Shown here in pieces: positions 1-9,789 of a DNA stretch of 64,000 bases. Both the position numbers and the translations under genes were made by a program. Each line of letters starts with the position of its first letter. Positions within the stretch are counted from its first letter, which is position 1. Under the pieces are notes generated by a model. The model did no database searches, was not told where the DNA came from, and saw only the letters and a program-made list of their open reading frames with translations. The stretch comes from Hippasteria phrygiana (taxonomy: Eukaryota > Echinodermata > Asteroidea > Valvatida > Goniasteridae), in assembly GCA_037893225.1 (NCBI GenBank), contig JAZGUH010000765.1, positions 186,001 to 250,000 on the forward strand, read 5' to 3'.

Positions 1-14
1 GATATAACACAGAG

Positions 15-140
15 AAAACGCTGTTTAAACGTTTTAAACAACCCCGGGTTGTTCATGTGCCCTGCTTAAACAACCAACTGGTTGTTTAAGCAGGGCACAT
101 GAACAACCCGGGGTTGTTTAAAACGTTTAAACAGCGTTTT
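15..140. repeat. Near-perfect 126-bp palindrome
   Basis: Two 62-base arms (15-76 and 79-140) pair without a mismatch around a two-base centre (77-78). Weaker symmetry continues to about 7-147, ending in ACAC/GTGT. The arms contain CCCGGG, TTTAAA and repeated GTTGTTT words. There is no ORF. The form suggests a minimal fold-back MITE. No target duplication can be proven because the window starts only 14 bases away. An assembly fold-back artefact is possible but less likely, since the symmetry decays gradually outside the arms. Confidence 0.9.
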
Positions 141-149
141 AACAGTGTA

Positions 150-814
150 CATGTATAATGCTATGGCCAAACTGTGTGCAGAGAACCAACATTTCAACGC
201 TATAGTTATGAATCTGAACGGCGCCGAAGAAAATCAACAGAATTAGTCTCTTTGCAGACAAAGCGTTGGGGAAGGAAACTGGGGGACAAATTTACCCAAT
301 ACTCCCCGTAGCGGCGCCACTGGTAAGCAGACAGAAATCTATTTTATTTGCCCACTGACTGGTCATACGCGCTGTCAATAATTAACGGCAAAGAGTGACT
401 AAAGTTGACTTGTTGAATTAGTAATGCAACAAGGCAATTTGGAGGTGACTGTTAGTGAGCCAGGTTCAAAAGATCCAGATTTCCTGCCGGTGGCAAGACC
501 GGAAAAGACAGATCTGAATCGAAACGCGGTCGGGAAACCATGCCGGGCCGTGCAGCCATTATATCAACGCACCGTGCAGGTGCGCCAAGCACCTTGCGGG
601 AAAAGGTGTCAAGCATTATTTTCATAGATGAAAGGGGCAAAAAATCGCAATTAGAAATAATGAATAACGTTTAAGGGATAAGATAATTATTTACATACAC
701 GAAATGGCTGTTATAGCCTTTGGGGTCGAATAATTCATTGTTGTAGCAGAGTCCTGAGTCCGAGGCAATAGCGGTAAAAAGTAGACTTAAAGCAGAAAAC
801 AAACCGGTCTGACT
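150..814. other. Intergenic, nothing recognised
   Basis: Only short chance ORFs on both strands; none has a recognisable domain, coding bias or splice context. No repeat copy was recognised. Confidence 0.5.
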
Positions 815-1615
815 GTTTGCAAACATACAAAAAGAACCCTGAATTATTACGAAATACCGTACAATAGACTGTAAGTAAATAGCAGTCTCAAGCATCCTGT
901 GAAATCATGGCACCTGGTGTGCTGTTGTTTTCAAGAAAAGTGGACATTTATATCGTTTTCCAACGATTGCTGGCCGGCAATCGTTGGAAATAGTCTAGTT
1001 CCCCGACCTGATAATTCACTGACTCTATAAATTGCTTCGTTTTGTCTAAAGTTGGGTCAGGGAACCAGACTACTACTACTACTAGAACATAATTTTTTTC
1101 TCTCTGTTTTCCCAGCATCTATGCACACCAAAACTTTAAACAGGTCAGTGTTACAGTATTTGCTAGCACGCTATAAAATACATCATTTGATTTTACTGTA
1201 ATTTTCAGAAATGGATGGATTTGGGGGTTAGTATATTGATTGCAAATACTGTTTCACTGACCTGTTTAAAGTTTTGCGTGTATTGATGCCGGGAAAACAT
1301 AGCGAGAAAAAAACGTTCTTTAAGTCTGGTTCGCTGACCCATAGAGCCTTGCTCTATGGCTGACCCTACGTCAGACAAAACGGAACATTATTTATTGGGA
1401 ATTATCAGATCGGGGAACTAGATCATTTCCAATTATTGTCAGCCAACAATCGTTGGAAATTGATACAAACATTTCACTTTTCTTGAGAATGACAGCACAC
1501 GAGGTGCTATGATTTCACAGGATGCTTGGGGCTATTATTTATTAACAGTCAATTAAGGTATTTCATAATCAATTCAGTAGTTTGGTTTTTGGATGTTTGC
1601 AAATGTTGTATATTA
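815..1615. repeat. Large fold-back (inverted-repeat) element
   Basis: The left arm (about 815-1185) and right arm (about 1215-1615) are diverged reverse complements around a centre near 1200, where AACTTTAAACAGGTCAGTG faces CACTGACCTGTTTAAAGTT. Each arm holds a smaller palindrome, clearest at 958-989 (CCAACGATTGC...GCAATCGTTGG). A triplet ACT repeat lies at about 1069-1083. There is no ORF. A second copy of only the right half lies at 27272-27654. The arms differ by many substitutions and small indels, so this is an old element and not an assembly fold-back. Confidence 0.8.
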
Positions 1616-1823
1616 CCTTTAAGCACTGGCTCAAGCCCAGACTTGACTCTGGACTCCACGGTATTTTTTGGTTTAACCGCTTGGTCTTAAAATCACATCC
1701 AGATTTAATACATCTGGGAGTTGGTCCAAAACCCGTTATGACATAAACATTTTGGCCTATAATCCAGGAACAATTTTACATGTATACGTCGAGCCAGGGC
1801 TAAGTTTAATACGAGAGTTCGTA

Positions 1824-2353
1824 GGTTGACTCTGAAGGAGTAATGCCAGATCAATGAAACTTAGCATGTATTTATTTCAACCCTTTTTGTTAACCAATTG
1901 CATTGTTTGTTACTAGGTAAGGCTGTATTTGGTGGTTCGTAGACGACTTCGTAAAAATGGACAACATTTGGCATCGAAACGACCTTGGCATTCTTTGGAG
2001 TGGGCGAGGTCGTGTGTTTCCACTACATGGATTGCCTCCTTGTCTCTGGCTCAAAGTGATGGACCCAGCAATCATCCTGGGAAAGAAACATTCGATGAAA
2101 TTAGCTGGATCTGCTTCAAAACGCTCCAAGTTATCCCTTGACATGACCAGCCCGGTGCGCTTTTGATCAGGGGTCAGAAGACGCGGCACACACCCAGCAG
2201 AAACCTTTGACATTCCAAGTTCTGTACTCAGAATGTTCTCAACTCTCTCACGGGAGATTCCAACAGCATGCAATTAGTTATCAAAAGCGTTGAAATAAAT
2301 GCATTTTAAGTTTCATTAACATGTACAGTGGCATTACTCCTTCAGAGTCAACC
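1824..2353 (-). mobile_element. Internally deleted mariner element with TA target
   Basis: Terminal inverted repeats start GGTTGACTCTGAAGGAGTAA on both sides and extend, with small gaps, for roughly 65 bases. The element is bordered by TA (1822-1823 and 2354-2355), the target used by the Tc1/mariner superfamily. The interior, read on the minus strand, is a piece of mariner transposase, so this is a 530-bp non-autonomous derivative of a full-length element of usually about 1.3 kb. Confidence 0.88.
1950..2273 (-). pseudogene. Mariner transposase fragment (broken)
   Basis: The minus-strand reading contains SRERVENILSTELGMSKVSA, then LTPDQKR, then MSRDNLERFEADPANFIE, the linker and start of the catalytic region of mariner-type transposases. 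After about residue 62 the reading frame shifts: the family's conserved HHFEPET-type segment, which follows the first catalytic aspartate, can be recognised only in another frame (about 1960-2080). The N-terminal helix-turn-helix domain and the remaining catalytic aspartates are absent. It cannot encode an active transposase, but its TIRs could be recognised by a full-length relative. Confidence 0.85.
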
Positions 2354-2355
2354 TA

Positions 2356-2637
2356 TTTGCAGATTTTTAATGCTAAAAAAAATAGCTCTGAAACCACGGT
2401 ATTTGGCCCGTAAACAACTGTCGTGTGTCCCATCTTCAAAACGTGATTCAGCAGATATTAATATAATGCTCGTTGAAAATTGTTCACAGAGCATTAATCA
2501 TAAAAAAGAAACACTTAATAAAATCATAGAGATATCTCTTAAATATTTAACCATTTGTATTATATTTTCAAAATCACTGATTTTTCATTTTGTACAATTT
2601 TTACAAAGCATTGGTAGCGTTGCAGCACTTCTTTTTC
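2356..2637. other. 3' flank of the receptor gene
   Basis: AT-rich sequence directly downstream of the minus-strand receptor stop codon, ending at the mariner element. It should hold the receptor 3' UTR. No canonical AATAAA was found on the minus strand here, so the polyadenylation site may use a variant signal or lie inside the mariner element. Confidence 0.4.
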
Positions 2638-4656
2638 TCATCTCTTCTTGACACGTAGTATCTTCTTGAAAGCCTTTCTAAAAGCCGAGTTGCACATGGG
2701 GTAGATAAACGGATTCAACGTGGAGTTAATGTAGCCTAACCATATACTGCCAAAGTACAGGTCATCGTTGATACAATCCGAACAAAAGGCCACTATCATG
2801 AAGAACACCATATAGGTGACCCAACAGCAGATGAAGCAACCGACGATCACACCTAGTTGTTTAGCGGCTTTCCTCTCCTTGCTTAGAGATATCTTCCGGA
2901 TGCGTCTCAGGGTCTCCGTGGCTCGCCCGGGTCTCATGCTGAAGCGGGACAACGAGAACTTGCCGCGAGAGTTGGCGTTGCTGTTGTGGCGGTGGTGGGG
3001 GTGGTTCACGGTATCCTCGATGCTTTCAGTGTTGCTGGCTGATGGGTCTACGCGCTGCTCCGCGCTCAAGAGACGGGAGGTGACTCCGTTGCGACGATTC
3101 TTAGACTCCCGGTCACCACTCCCGGAGTCACTACCCCGGAACTCCGCGGCTAGCTTCCTCTTTGTCGGCATGCATCCCATCCGCGGTGGTCTGCTCTGCC
3201 TTCCCGGTAAGTCCTCCGTAGAAAAGGAGATTTTCCTGGAGGAAAGGGTCCCATTGGGCAGGGAGTCTCCATCCACTGCGCTGTTCCGTCGCAGTATGGA
3301 CTTTTTACTACCGTTCTGAATTTGGTAAGTTCTGTTCCTGAGCGGCTTGATTTCCTCAGTTGCCGCTGTCGTTCCTTTATCCCCTTCTAATGAATTTTTA
3401 TTTCTGATAACGTGGTGGCGACCGCGCGAACCGGATTCCTTTCGATTCACGGCGTCGCCCGGAGACAGAAACTGTGTTTCTCTCATCCTTGAATCACCAT
3501 GGCAACACGGGCTCCTAGTACAAGCTCCTTTGGAGAAAGCCCCTGGAGAGATTTCTTTGCCATCATTTGCTCTCCTGACCGCTTCTGGGTCCACGATGCC
3601 GTGTAACCCCACCGTCAGCAACGTCAGATTGGATATATTCCTCAGTTGCGAGTTGATTCGCTTGGGCTTCTTGGCGCGTCCTCTATCGCTGCTCGGACTG
3701 CTGCTGTTGTTTTCAGTCTGGTCAGGCGTCTCGTTCGACGTGTCCTTACTCGTACTGACTGAGTCATCGTAGTCTGGTGTCCAGACTGCATCGTCGACCC
3801 TGGTCAACTCCACGTCGGTCCCTTTGGACGGGACACTGTTGGGCATCCGCGATCCTTTGCGCGTCCCCCCGACGGACCGTCTGCCTAGAACCATCTTGGA
3901 GCGTTTCTGGATCTCGTGAAATATCTTTGCATATATAAAAAACATACAGGCGAGGGGTATATAAAAATTGCCGATGGCGGTGCCGACCTTCAAGGGTTTG
4001 TTCTTACCGAACTCTGTATCACAAGTGTTGCTTGGTACCTCCCGGATGCCTCCATTGAAGATGACATGCCAACAGGTGATAGGTATTATCCAGAGAGATG
4101 AGGCCAACCAAGCACACGAGATCATGATGGTAGCCCTTTTACCGGTCCGTTTCCGCATGTATTTCAACGGGTAGCGGATGGACCAATACCGGTCCAGGCT
4201 GAGCACAAGGAGGTTAAAGATGGAGGCGGTGGATGACACATAATCAATGCAGAGCCAGAGTTGGCAGACGACCAAGCCAAGCACCCAATCACCGCTCACG
4301 AAATAGATGGTGCTGATGGGCATGACGATCAGACCAATCAGGAAGTCCGACACGGCCAGGCTGACGATGAAATAGTTACTGACCGTCTGGAGCCGCTTCT
4401 CCGTCCTGACCGCGTATATCACCAGCGAGTTTCCGAAGATTGTGATCAGGCTCAGGAGAGTCATGAAGGTGGCGAAGGGCACTGCGATTCCGATAGTGCG
4501 CGGGCCTACGGCATCCTGCGTGTCGTTAAGTAGAACACCAGCTGGCAGGCCGCTGGTGTTGGTGAAAAGCACGTAGACCGGCGTGGGCCCGGGATGACCA
4601 CCGCTAGAAATCTCGAACCAAGAGCCGTGGTCAGTAGACAGCGCACCGGAAGCCAT
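2638..4656 (-). CDS. Histamine H1-like biogenic amine GPCR, intronless
   Basis: A single open frame encodes a complete 672-residue class A receptor. The N-terminal tail (1-55) has two N-glycosylation sites (N33, N44). TM1 holds GNSLV (N76), TM2 LAVSD (D104), TM3 C131, the amine-binding aspartate D138 in CIDYVSSTASIF, then DRY 155-157. TM4 has W183; C212 can pair with C131. TM5 reads KVGTAIGNFYIP, placing K223 and N230 where H1 receptors have Lys5.39 and Asn5.46. A very long third intracellular loop (about 255-592) precedes TM6 (CWVTY, 611-615) and TM7 (IWLGYINSTLNPFIY). H1-type features are TM5, the AFC...C loop after TM6 and IWLGYINSTLNP; TM2-TM3 also resemble muscarinic receptors. It probably signals through Gq at the plasma membrane. 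Oddity: the CWxP proline of TM6 is Thr614. Histamine as ligand is inferred. The long frames on the opposite strand are shadows. Confidence 0.93.
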   Translation of the reverse strand: MASGALSTDHGSWFEISSGGHPGPTPVYVLFTNTSGLPAGVLLNDTQDAVGPRTIGIAVPFATFMTLLSLITIFGNSLVIYAVRTEKRLQTVSNYFIVSLAVSDFLIGLIVMPISTIYFVSGDWVLGLVVCQLWLCIDYVSSTASIFNLLVLSLDRYWSIRYPLKYMRKRTGKRATIMISCAWLASSLWIIPITCWHVIFNGGIREVPSNTCDTEFGKNKPLKVGTAIGNFYIPLACMFFIYAKIFHEIQKRSKMVLGRRSVGGTRKGSRMPNSVPSKGTDVELTRVDDAVWTPDYDDSVSTSKDTSNETPDQTENNSSSPSSDRGRAKKPKRINSQLRNISNLTLLTVGLHGIVDPEAVRRANDGKEISPGAFSKGACTRSPCCHGDSRMRETQFLSPGDAVNRKESGSRGRHHVIRNKNSLEGDKGTTAATEEIKPLRNRTYQIQNGSKKSILRRNSAVDGDSLPNGTLSSRKISFSTEDLPGRQSRPPRMGCMPTKRKLAAEFRGSDSGSGDRESKNRRNGVTSRLLSAEQRVDPSASNTESIEDTVNHPHHRHNSNANSRGKFSLSRFSMRPGRATETLRRIRKISLSKERKAAKQLGVIVGCFICCWVTYMVFFMIVAFCSDCINDDLYFGSIWLGYINSTLNPFIYPMCNSAFRKAFKKILRVKKR

Positions 4657-4702
4657 GCTCCTACGCTTTCCATCGAGGAGACCAAAGCGCCCAAACCATC
4701 CC

Positions 4703-4713
4703 TGTATATAAGT
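4703..4713 (-). promoter_or_regulatory. TATA-like box upstream of the receptor
   Basis: On the minus strand TTATATACAGG lies about 50 bases before the receptor ATG (4656). If used, it would give a very short 5' UTR of about 20 bases. The start codon context (AGCATGGCT) is acceptable. Seen directly; function is inferred. Confidence 0.35.
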
Positions 4714-4729
4714 ACCGTAGGTCTCTAGA

Positions 4730-5485
4730 CGAGATTCATACCCTCAATGTCGACATCCTCCTTGCTCTGCAGAAGAAGAGAAAGAGACAGAGAGAAATGA
4801 GACAAAGTCATATCAACAAGGGATATCGTCAGTCAAATCTTATAAAGCACCCAACCTCGGGGGAGAGCCGTCTCGGGTTTCATGAAGTGCATCCCGCGCG
4901 AAGACGTCACGGGCACAAGGATAACAATGCCTACGGGGACACTGCACGAGCTGATTACCGTGGAAAGTCTCACGATTGCGTGGGCTTTTTTCTTTCCCCT
5001 ATATTTTTCGCCACTGGGATTAAGAATCGTATACCCAGAAATAAAAACAAAACACCAAGAATTATACATTATCTCCCACCGACAAATATACACCTACAGG
5101 TTTTCACATCTGAGGTTTTTAAATAGTACAGTTCAGCTATGAAATTTGCATGCATCTTTTTGGAAAAATCTGACCACGAAAGTACCTCGCGATAAAACAG
5201 CATAGCATCAAGCTGTGGATTGTACATTTGCATCCGCAGACAAATTATTAAGCTCTGTCCGGATGATTAAGAGGACGAAAATTGTATAGCAGACGTTGCC
5301 GTTAGTGAGTTTTACACCAAGTTTGTAGGGAAGATTAACTGCATTATCCCATCTTGTGATTGGTTTTCCACCTGTACGTCTGAAGGATAATTGATTTTCA
5401 CATAAACGAGGCCCTGCCAGACTCTGTCAGACTAAGTAATTTGTACAACTCTATATCAGCTCTCACATCAGTCCATCATGAGTGT
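4730..5485. other. Intergenic upstream of the receptor
   Basis: No repeat or coding domain recognised. The small ORFs overlap each other on both strands without coding character. The segment may hold receptor regulatory DNA, but no motif cluster stands out. Confidence 0.4.
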
Positions 5486-5489
5486 TGAC

Positions 5490-5716
5490 CATTTATTTAT
5501 TATCTATTTATTTTATGTATTATTATTCGCATTCAGGCGGGATAGCCCACGAAAGTCTTTCGACTTATTTCCAATGGGGTCCCATGCATACAAAATTTAT
5601 GTAGATGAGGAAGGAAGTTACAGTTTTAGACGTGGGAGGAAAAACCCCATAGAATAATTCTGGAGAAAACCAAATACACATGTTGGCCCCAGCCAGGATT
5701 CGAACCGAGGTCACCA
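5490..5716 (-). repeat. tRNA-derived SINE fragment
   Basis: Read on the minus strand the segment begins with a perfect Pol III B box, GGTTCGAATCC (about 5700-5710), followed by a body with TTTTCTCCAGAATTATTC and CCTCCCAC words and an AT-rich ATAATAATAC tail. The A box side is missing because a second repeat begins exactly at 5717. Confidence 0.6.
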
Positions 5717-5763
5717 GGCGCGGATCCAGGGGGGAGGGTCGAACCCCCCCCCCCCCCCCCCCC
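5717..5763 (+). mobile_element. End of a DNA transposon/MITE, then a poly-C run
   Basis: The sequence CAGGCGCGGATCCAGGGGGG interrupts the SINE next to its B box. The reverse complement of the right end at 36164-36177 begins CAGGGGCGGATCCA, so the two look like ends of one family. A 20-base poly-C run (5744-5763) follows. No partner end was seen nearby, so the element is partial or degraded. Confidence 0.45.
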
Positions 5764-5864
5764 TGCTCGTTGCCAATTTTTATATTTTTAACCGTATGGC
5801 ATCACGTGCACATCTCTGACCGAAAGAAGTAGAATACCGTAATTCTTGAACTAGAGATAAAGTC

Positions 5865-5907
5865 GACGTTTCGGTGAGAACAGGTATATTCGCTGACCGT
5901 CTTCAGG
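5865..5907 (-). other. Hammerhead-core-like motif, copy 1
   Basis: On the minus strand CCTGAAGACGG is followed after about 20 bases by CCGAAACGTCGAC, matching the order of hammerhead core boxes (CTGATGA ... GAAAC) with one substitution in the first box. Related segments occur at 15386, 18113 and 38412. Confidence 0.4.
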
Positions 5908-7195
5908 AGAACAACCTAACTCTCACTATGTAGACAGTAGACACATAGTCTATCATATTATTCATATATCATACACGTTTTATGCTTTTTTAAGTGGGGG
6001 AGTTTGGTTATTCTTCAACAACCCATGTTAAATAAATAACGTTTGTCAATTATTTGAATAAATGAACCATACAAAAGTTCCAATGGCTAATTGAGGTAAA
6101 AAAGAAAGCAAATGTCTCTATCCTGTCTCACGAACTGGACTTAGATAAAAATGCAGTTACAAACCGAATTAATCGTCATTCTATTACGAAGAATCACATA
6201 ACAACCCAAGGGCTCATTTAAAATTCGGAAATGACAATTATTACAGAAGTTCATTGGCCACAATATGTGATTATAAGACCCTGGTCTTCTTCTTTTATCG
6301 CCAGAGGCGTACAGATGTATATATATGTGACGCCATACTTGCCCTATAAACAGAACACTTAAACGGAGCCTTTATGGACTTTCTTTTCGGGTAAAGCCAT
6401 TCGCGTTTATTCCTGGACAGTTGTTCCTCAGTTAAATTACAGACTTGCCCCCCCCCCCCCCCCCCTCTTATACACCGAAACATCTTGTGCCTTTCGTTAT
6501 GTTCTCGTCACTGGCGGGCAAATAGGCCAACAGGTATCCGCAAGTGTGATGTTTTATTGATGTTCTCTCCGGGCACAGATGTCTTTTGTAGAGCACTCTC
6601 GGGTTTAATCACTTATGTATGTCTCCAGACATGCACTTAAACAGGGTGACTGACGCAGCCGAACTGGAAAAGGACCCAATAAACTTACACCAGCTATATG
6701 GCTTATTCAGAATCGCATAAATGTTTACGATTTTTCTCAGTAAACGTTGAACGTCGCACGGGAGACGAATTTCAAACATGTTTTCATATAGTGTAAAAAT
6801 ACATGCCAAGGAACACTCCACTCAACAGACTATTTACATGTACCTGTGAATATTTATGTGAACCTTTGTTAGAGCTGAGCGAAATATGATCTAAAAGCTA
6901 AGAGCAGCATTGGTATCAAACATCGTACCCCCCTCTAACTCCCTGTCATATTGCCCAAAGGAAATGCAATTATGTATGAGAAAATGGTGATTTCCACGAT
7001 TGGGGATTGTCGGAGATCACGTCGAATGTCAAGTCTCAGAGTAGATTCATGTGGAGAATAATTATGCTATATCACAGAATTAGTTTCATTCGTCAAACAA
7101 ACCACAAGGGAGTAGGTAAATTTGAATACATTTTCAAATTGGGCGTGATGGCCATACAGCATTATCGGTTTATGACTTCTTACTATATGCCCCCC
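5908..7195. other. Intergenic, one homopolymer run
   Basis: No gene or recognised element. An 18-base poly-C run lies at 6448-6465. ORFs here are short and lack domains. Confidence 0.5.
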
Positions 7196-7310
7196 AAAAA
7201 GACACTGACAATTTGAGAGACCGCCAACATAGGGCAAGTTGGTAGAGCGCTAGTACAGTATTCGAATTCCGCTTCTGCCAGTTTTCTCTGTTCATTTTGA
7301 AGAATTCTTT
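7196..7310 (+). repeat. tRNA-derived SINE, degraded copy
   Basis: Shares GACACTGACAATTTG, AGACCGCCAACATAGGGCAAG, a deleted tRNA-like part (TTGGTAGAGCGC...TTCGAATTCCGC) and TGTTCATTTTGAA with the better copy at 24184-24320. About 30 internal bases are missing, including part of the A box and the anticodon region. Confidence 0.75.
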
Positions 7311-8425
7311 TCAGTCAGATAATATTGGATTCTGAATAATGACTTGAACTTCTGAATCTGGTTTGTGTAGTATATAGTTGAATGTGTGTTTTGTAATAAA
7401 CTTATTGTTGCGGAATCGCATGAAAGGACCCCGTAAATATCCTTCAATCACAGTTATAATGCGATGTGGAATGTGCAAAATCTCAGGTAAAAATTACAGT
7501 TGTAAACACAAGCTTTTTGTTGAATCAAGCAATCTCGGCGTCCGACACTTAACCACTTTGTGGTACGGTACACATGTACGTATGTGTTCAATGTTGCGCA
7601 TATGCAAACAGTTCCAGTGTGTTACCAATGGAAAAAGGAATAGTGGTAGTGGCTCACTCAAGGGCGGGGCTTGAGGAAAGATGTGTCTTTTTTCCGGCAG
7701 CGCGACATGTATATTTACGAGTAGTATACACCAATACATGTGTAAATGGCGCCGCCAACGTCAGAAGAGACCTAACAAGACCCACCCAAAGTCAAATCCT
7801 ACCGGTGCGCCACTTAATACGGGACAGAGGTAGGAAACACCAAGAGGATCGAATGGCCCTTGATCATAATTATACTGAATGCTCATTAAAAGAAAAGAAA
7901 AGAAACATAGAAATGTACAATTGCGGGCGCATACATGGGTGCATATTCTAAGAAGTCGAAGCTTGCATTAAAATGTAATTAAACATAATAATAATCAGAG
8001 AAAAACCCGAACGACGAGACACAGACAAAAAATTCCTTGATTTTCCCCTCGTATACCTTTAGAGTTCATTCTGGTGTTACGCCGGTACAAACACAAGTTG
8101 TGATGTTGACAACGATAGGTGACGCGATTCGCCGGGGCGCTGTATACACCCGGCTTACCGGCTCACATGTATGGCTCTTCAGGGCTTGGATTCCGTTCCC
8201 TCACTGCTCGGATCCCGGTTCATCACACCTGCTTCCCCACCAATCCATATAACCCGAAGGGTTATAACCCTACGCTTTGACTGCCGAGTCAGCCAAACGT
8301 GCCATGAACCTGCACGTCCCAGCTGCACTGCACTTATCGACCAAACCACTGTACAGTTGGTGTTTGCAGATGGTAAATGAATACTTTTATAAATAATGAC
8401 AATTACATTTCTGGAAAAAAAAGGA
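7311..8425. other. Intergenic, nothing recognised
   Basis: Overlapping short ORFs on both strands, none with a domain. A small hairpin (ATAACCC GAA GGGTTAT) lies at about 8250-8266. Confidence 0.45.
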
Positions 8426-8427
8426 AA

Positions 8428-8506
8428 TACTGAAAGACTGGGCATCAAACCCTTGGTTTAGGAATCGATGAACGACTCGCTTAACCACTCGGCCACTGAG
8501 CTGTTA
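8428..8506 (-). repeat. SINE head derived from a class II (Ser/Leu-type) tRNA
   Basis: Minus strand: TGGCCGAGTGGTTAAG is the A-box region typical of Ser/Leu tRNAs, and GGGTTTGATGCCC about 30 bases later is a decayed B box. The cloverleaf is poor and there is no terminator, so this is a SINE or tRNA relic and not a working tRNA gene. The body would continue towards about 8350. Confidence 0.55.
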
Positions 8507-9365
8507 TTACCTGGGAGCCCATTTTAAACCTATTGAAACAGAGAAGAAACTACACGACGGCAGTTCAATACCCGAACATGGTTGAATGAACACCATTAAG
8601 AATCACACCACTGTTATAACCCGTCCCGTCCCTTCCCATCCACGTGGATTTATAACTGTATGTTTTGAAAATGAGTCGATGCTACTGGCGTAAATCCCTG
8701 CCGAAAATCCTGTGGACCATGGGCAGCGATCCCGGGAGAACGGGGCGGCACGTCCCCGAATTTTGGGGGGAGGGGACGGCTGTGGCAGTGTCCCCCCTCT
8801 AATAATTTCCCCATTGTCATTTACATTTGTGGCTTTTATGCACCTGAATACACAAAAATCAGCACACATTTTTAAAAATTTCCCAGGTCACACAATTAGA
8901 CAGTTAGATTGATTGCGCATTCTTCCGAGGGAGCATTGGCAAGAGAATCTTTTCCGTTCAATTCCAAAATTGCAAATCTAATCTCTAGCAATGGTTTCTA
9001 AACAAAGACGTCCGCAGCGTTTCCATGGATACCGGGGTCCTGACAAAAATCCCACCAGCTTCCGGGGTTACTGATACAGAAATCTGTATTTTTTAACTCA
9101 AGTACTGACAAGTATCATTTTCTTATGTACCTCTATCTTCAGGATGCAAAGATTATGATTAGTATTATCTATTCGACCTCGACATACACAAAAGTAGCAA
9201 GACAAAACAAAAACACAACTAAAAAACTTAAGCACAATATACAAATGGAAGGGTAATATTCACAATAAAAGACAACATGACGAGTGCAGCTGGACGGGCA
9301 TGCAGTTCAAGAGGGAGTTATTGGATGATGTAATAAGGGAGTATGCAAATAGGACTCCATCTGGA
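8507..9365. other. Intergenic, nothing recognised
   Basis: No domain-bearing ORF. The G-rich words near 8760-8800 resemble transposon ends but no pair of ends was found. Confidence 0.4.
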
Positions 9366-9373
9366 ATGGGCAC

Positions 9374-9781
9374 CAGGGGTGTGCATTGACGGGTAGTACG
9401 GAAATCAGGTAGCCGAAAGAACGGACGGGTACCTGGGTACCAGTTAAAGAAATCTAATCCCAAATAATTAAATCTCGGATATTGCTGTTCATACTGTTCG
9501 TATAAAGGTCCGCACGTTAATACTACCACATCTGTGCATCAATGCAGCAAGATGCAAGTGTGTAGCAAGCGCCATGGAGGTGATTTTTCTTATTTTTCCA
9601 TAATATCCTGGTTTTCATTTTGAAAATTCCCCACAAATGAAATTTAAAAAATTTCATTTTTATTGTCTGGGAAATTACTAAGTAGTATGTTAATTCCATT
9701 ACGGGTACTCGATTCCATAATCTGGAAGCGGTTCCTGACAGCGGTCAGGTATCGGGTAACCGATTCGGATGCACAGCCCTA
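9374..9781. mobile_element. hAT-type MITE with perfect 8-bp target duplication
   Basis: The left end is CAGGGGTGTGCA and the right end, read in reverse complement, is TAGGGCTGTGCA. Both fit the YAGGGNTGTGCA ends common in hAT elements. The 8-base sequence ATGGGCAC is duplicated exactly at 9366-9373 and 9782-9789, the duplication length of hAT transposases. The 408-bp interior has no transposase and is non-autonomous. Confidence 0.93.
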
Positions 9782-9789
9782 ATGGGCAC

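Noticed and set aside
2816..3772. Plus-strand ORFs of 167 and 141 residues inside the receptor gene
   Set aside because: They are antisense shadows of the receptor's long third loop, with no domain of their own.
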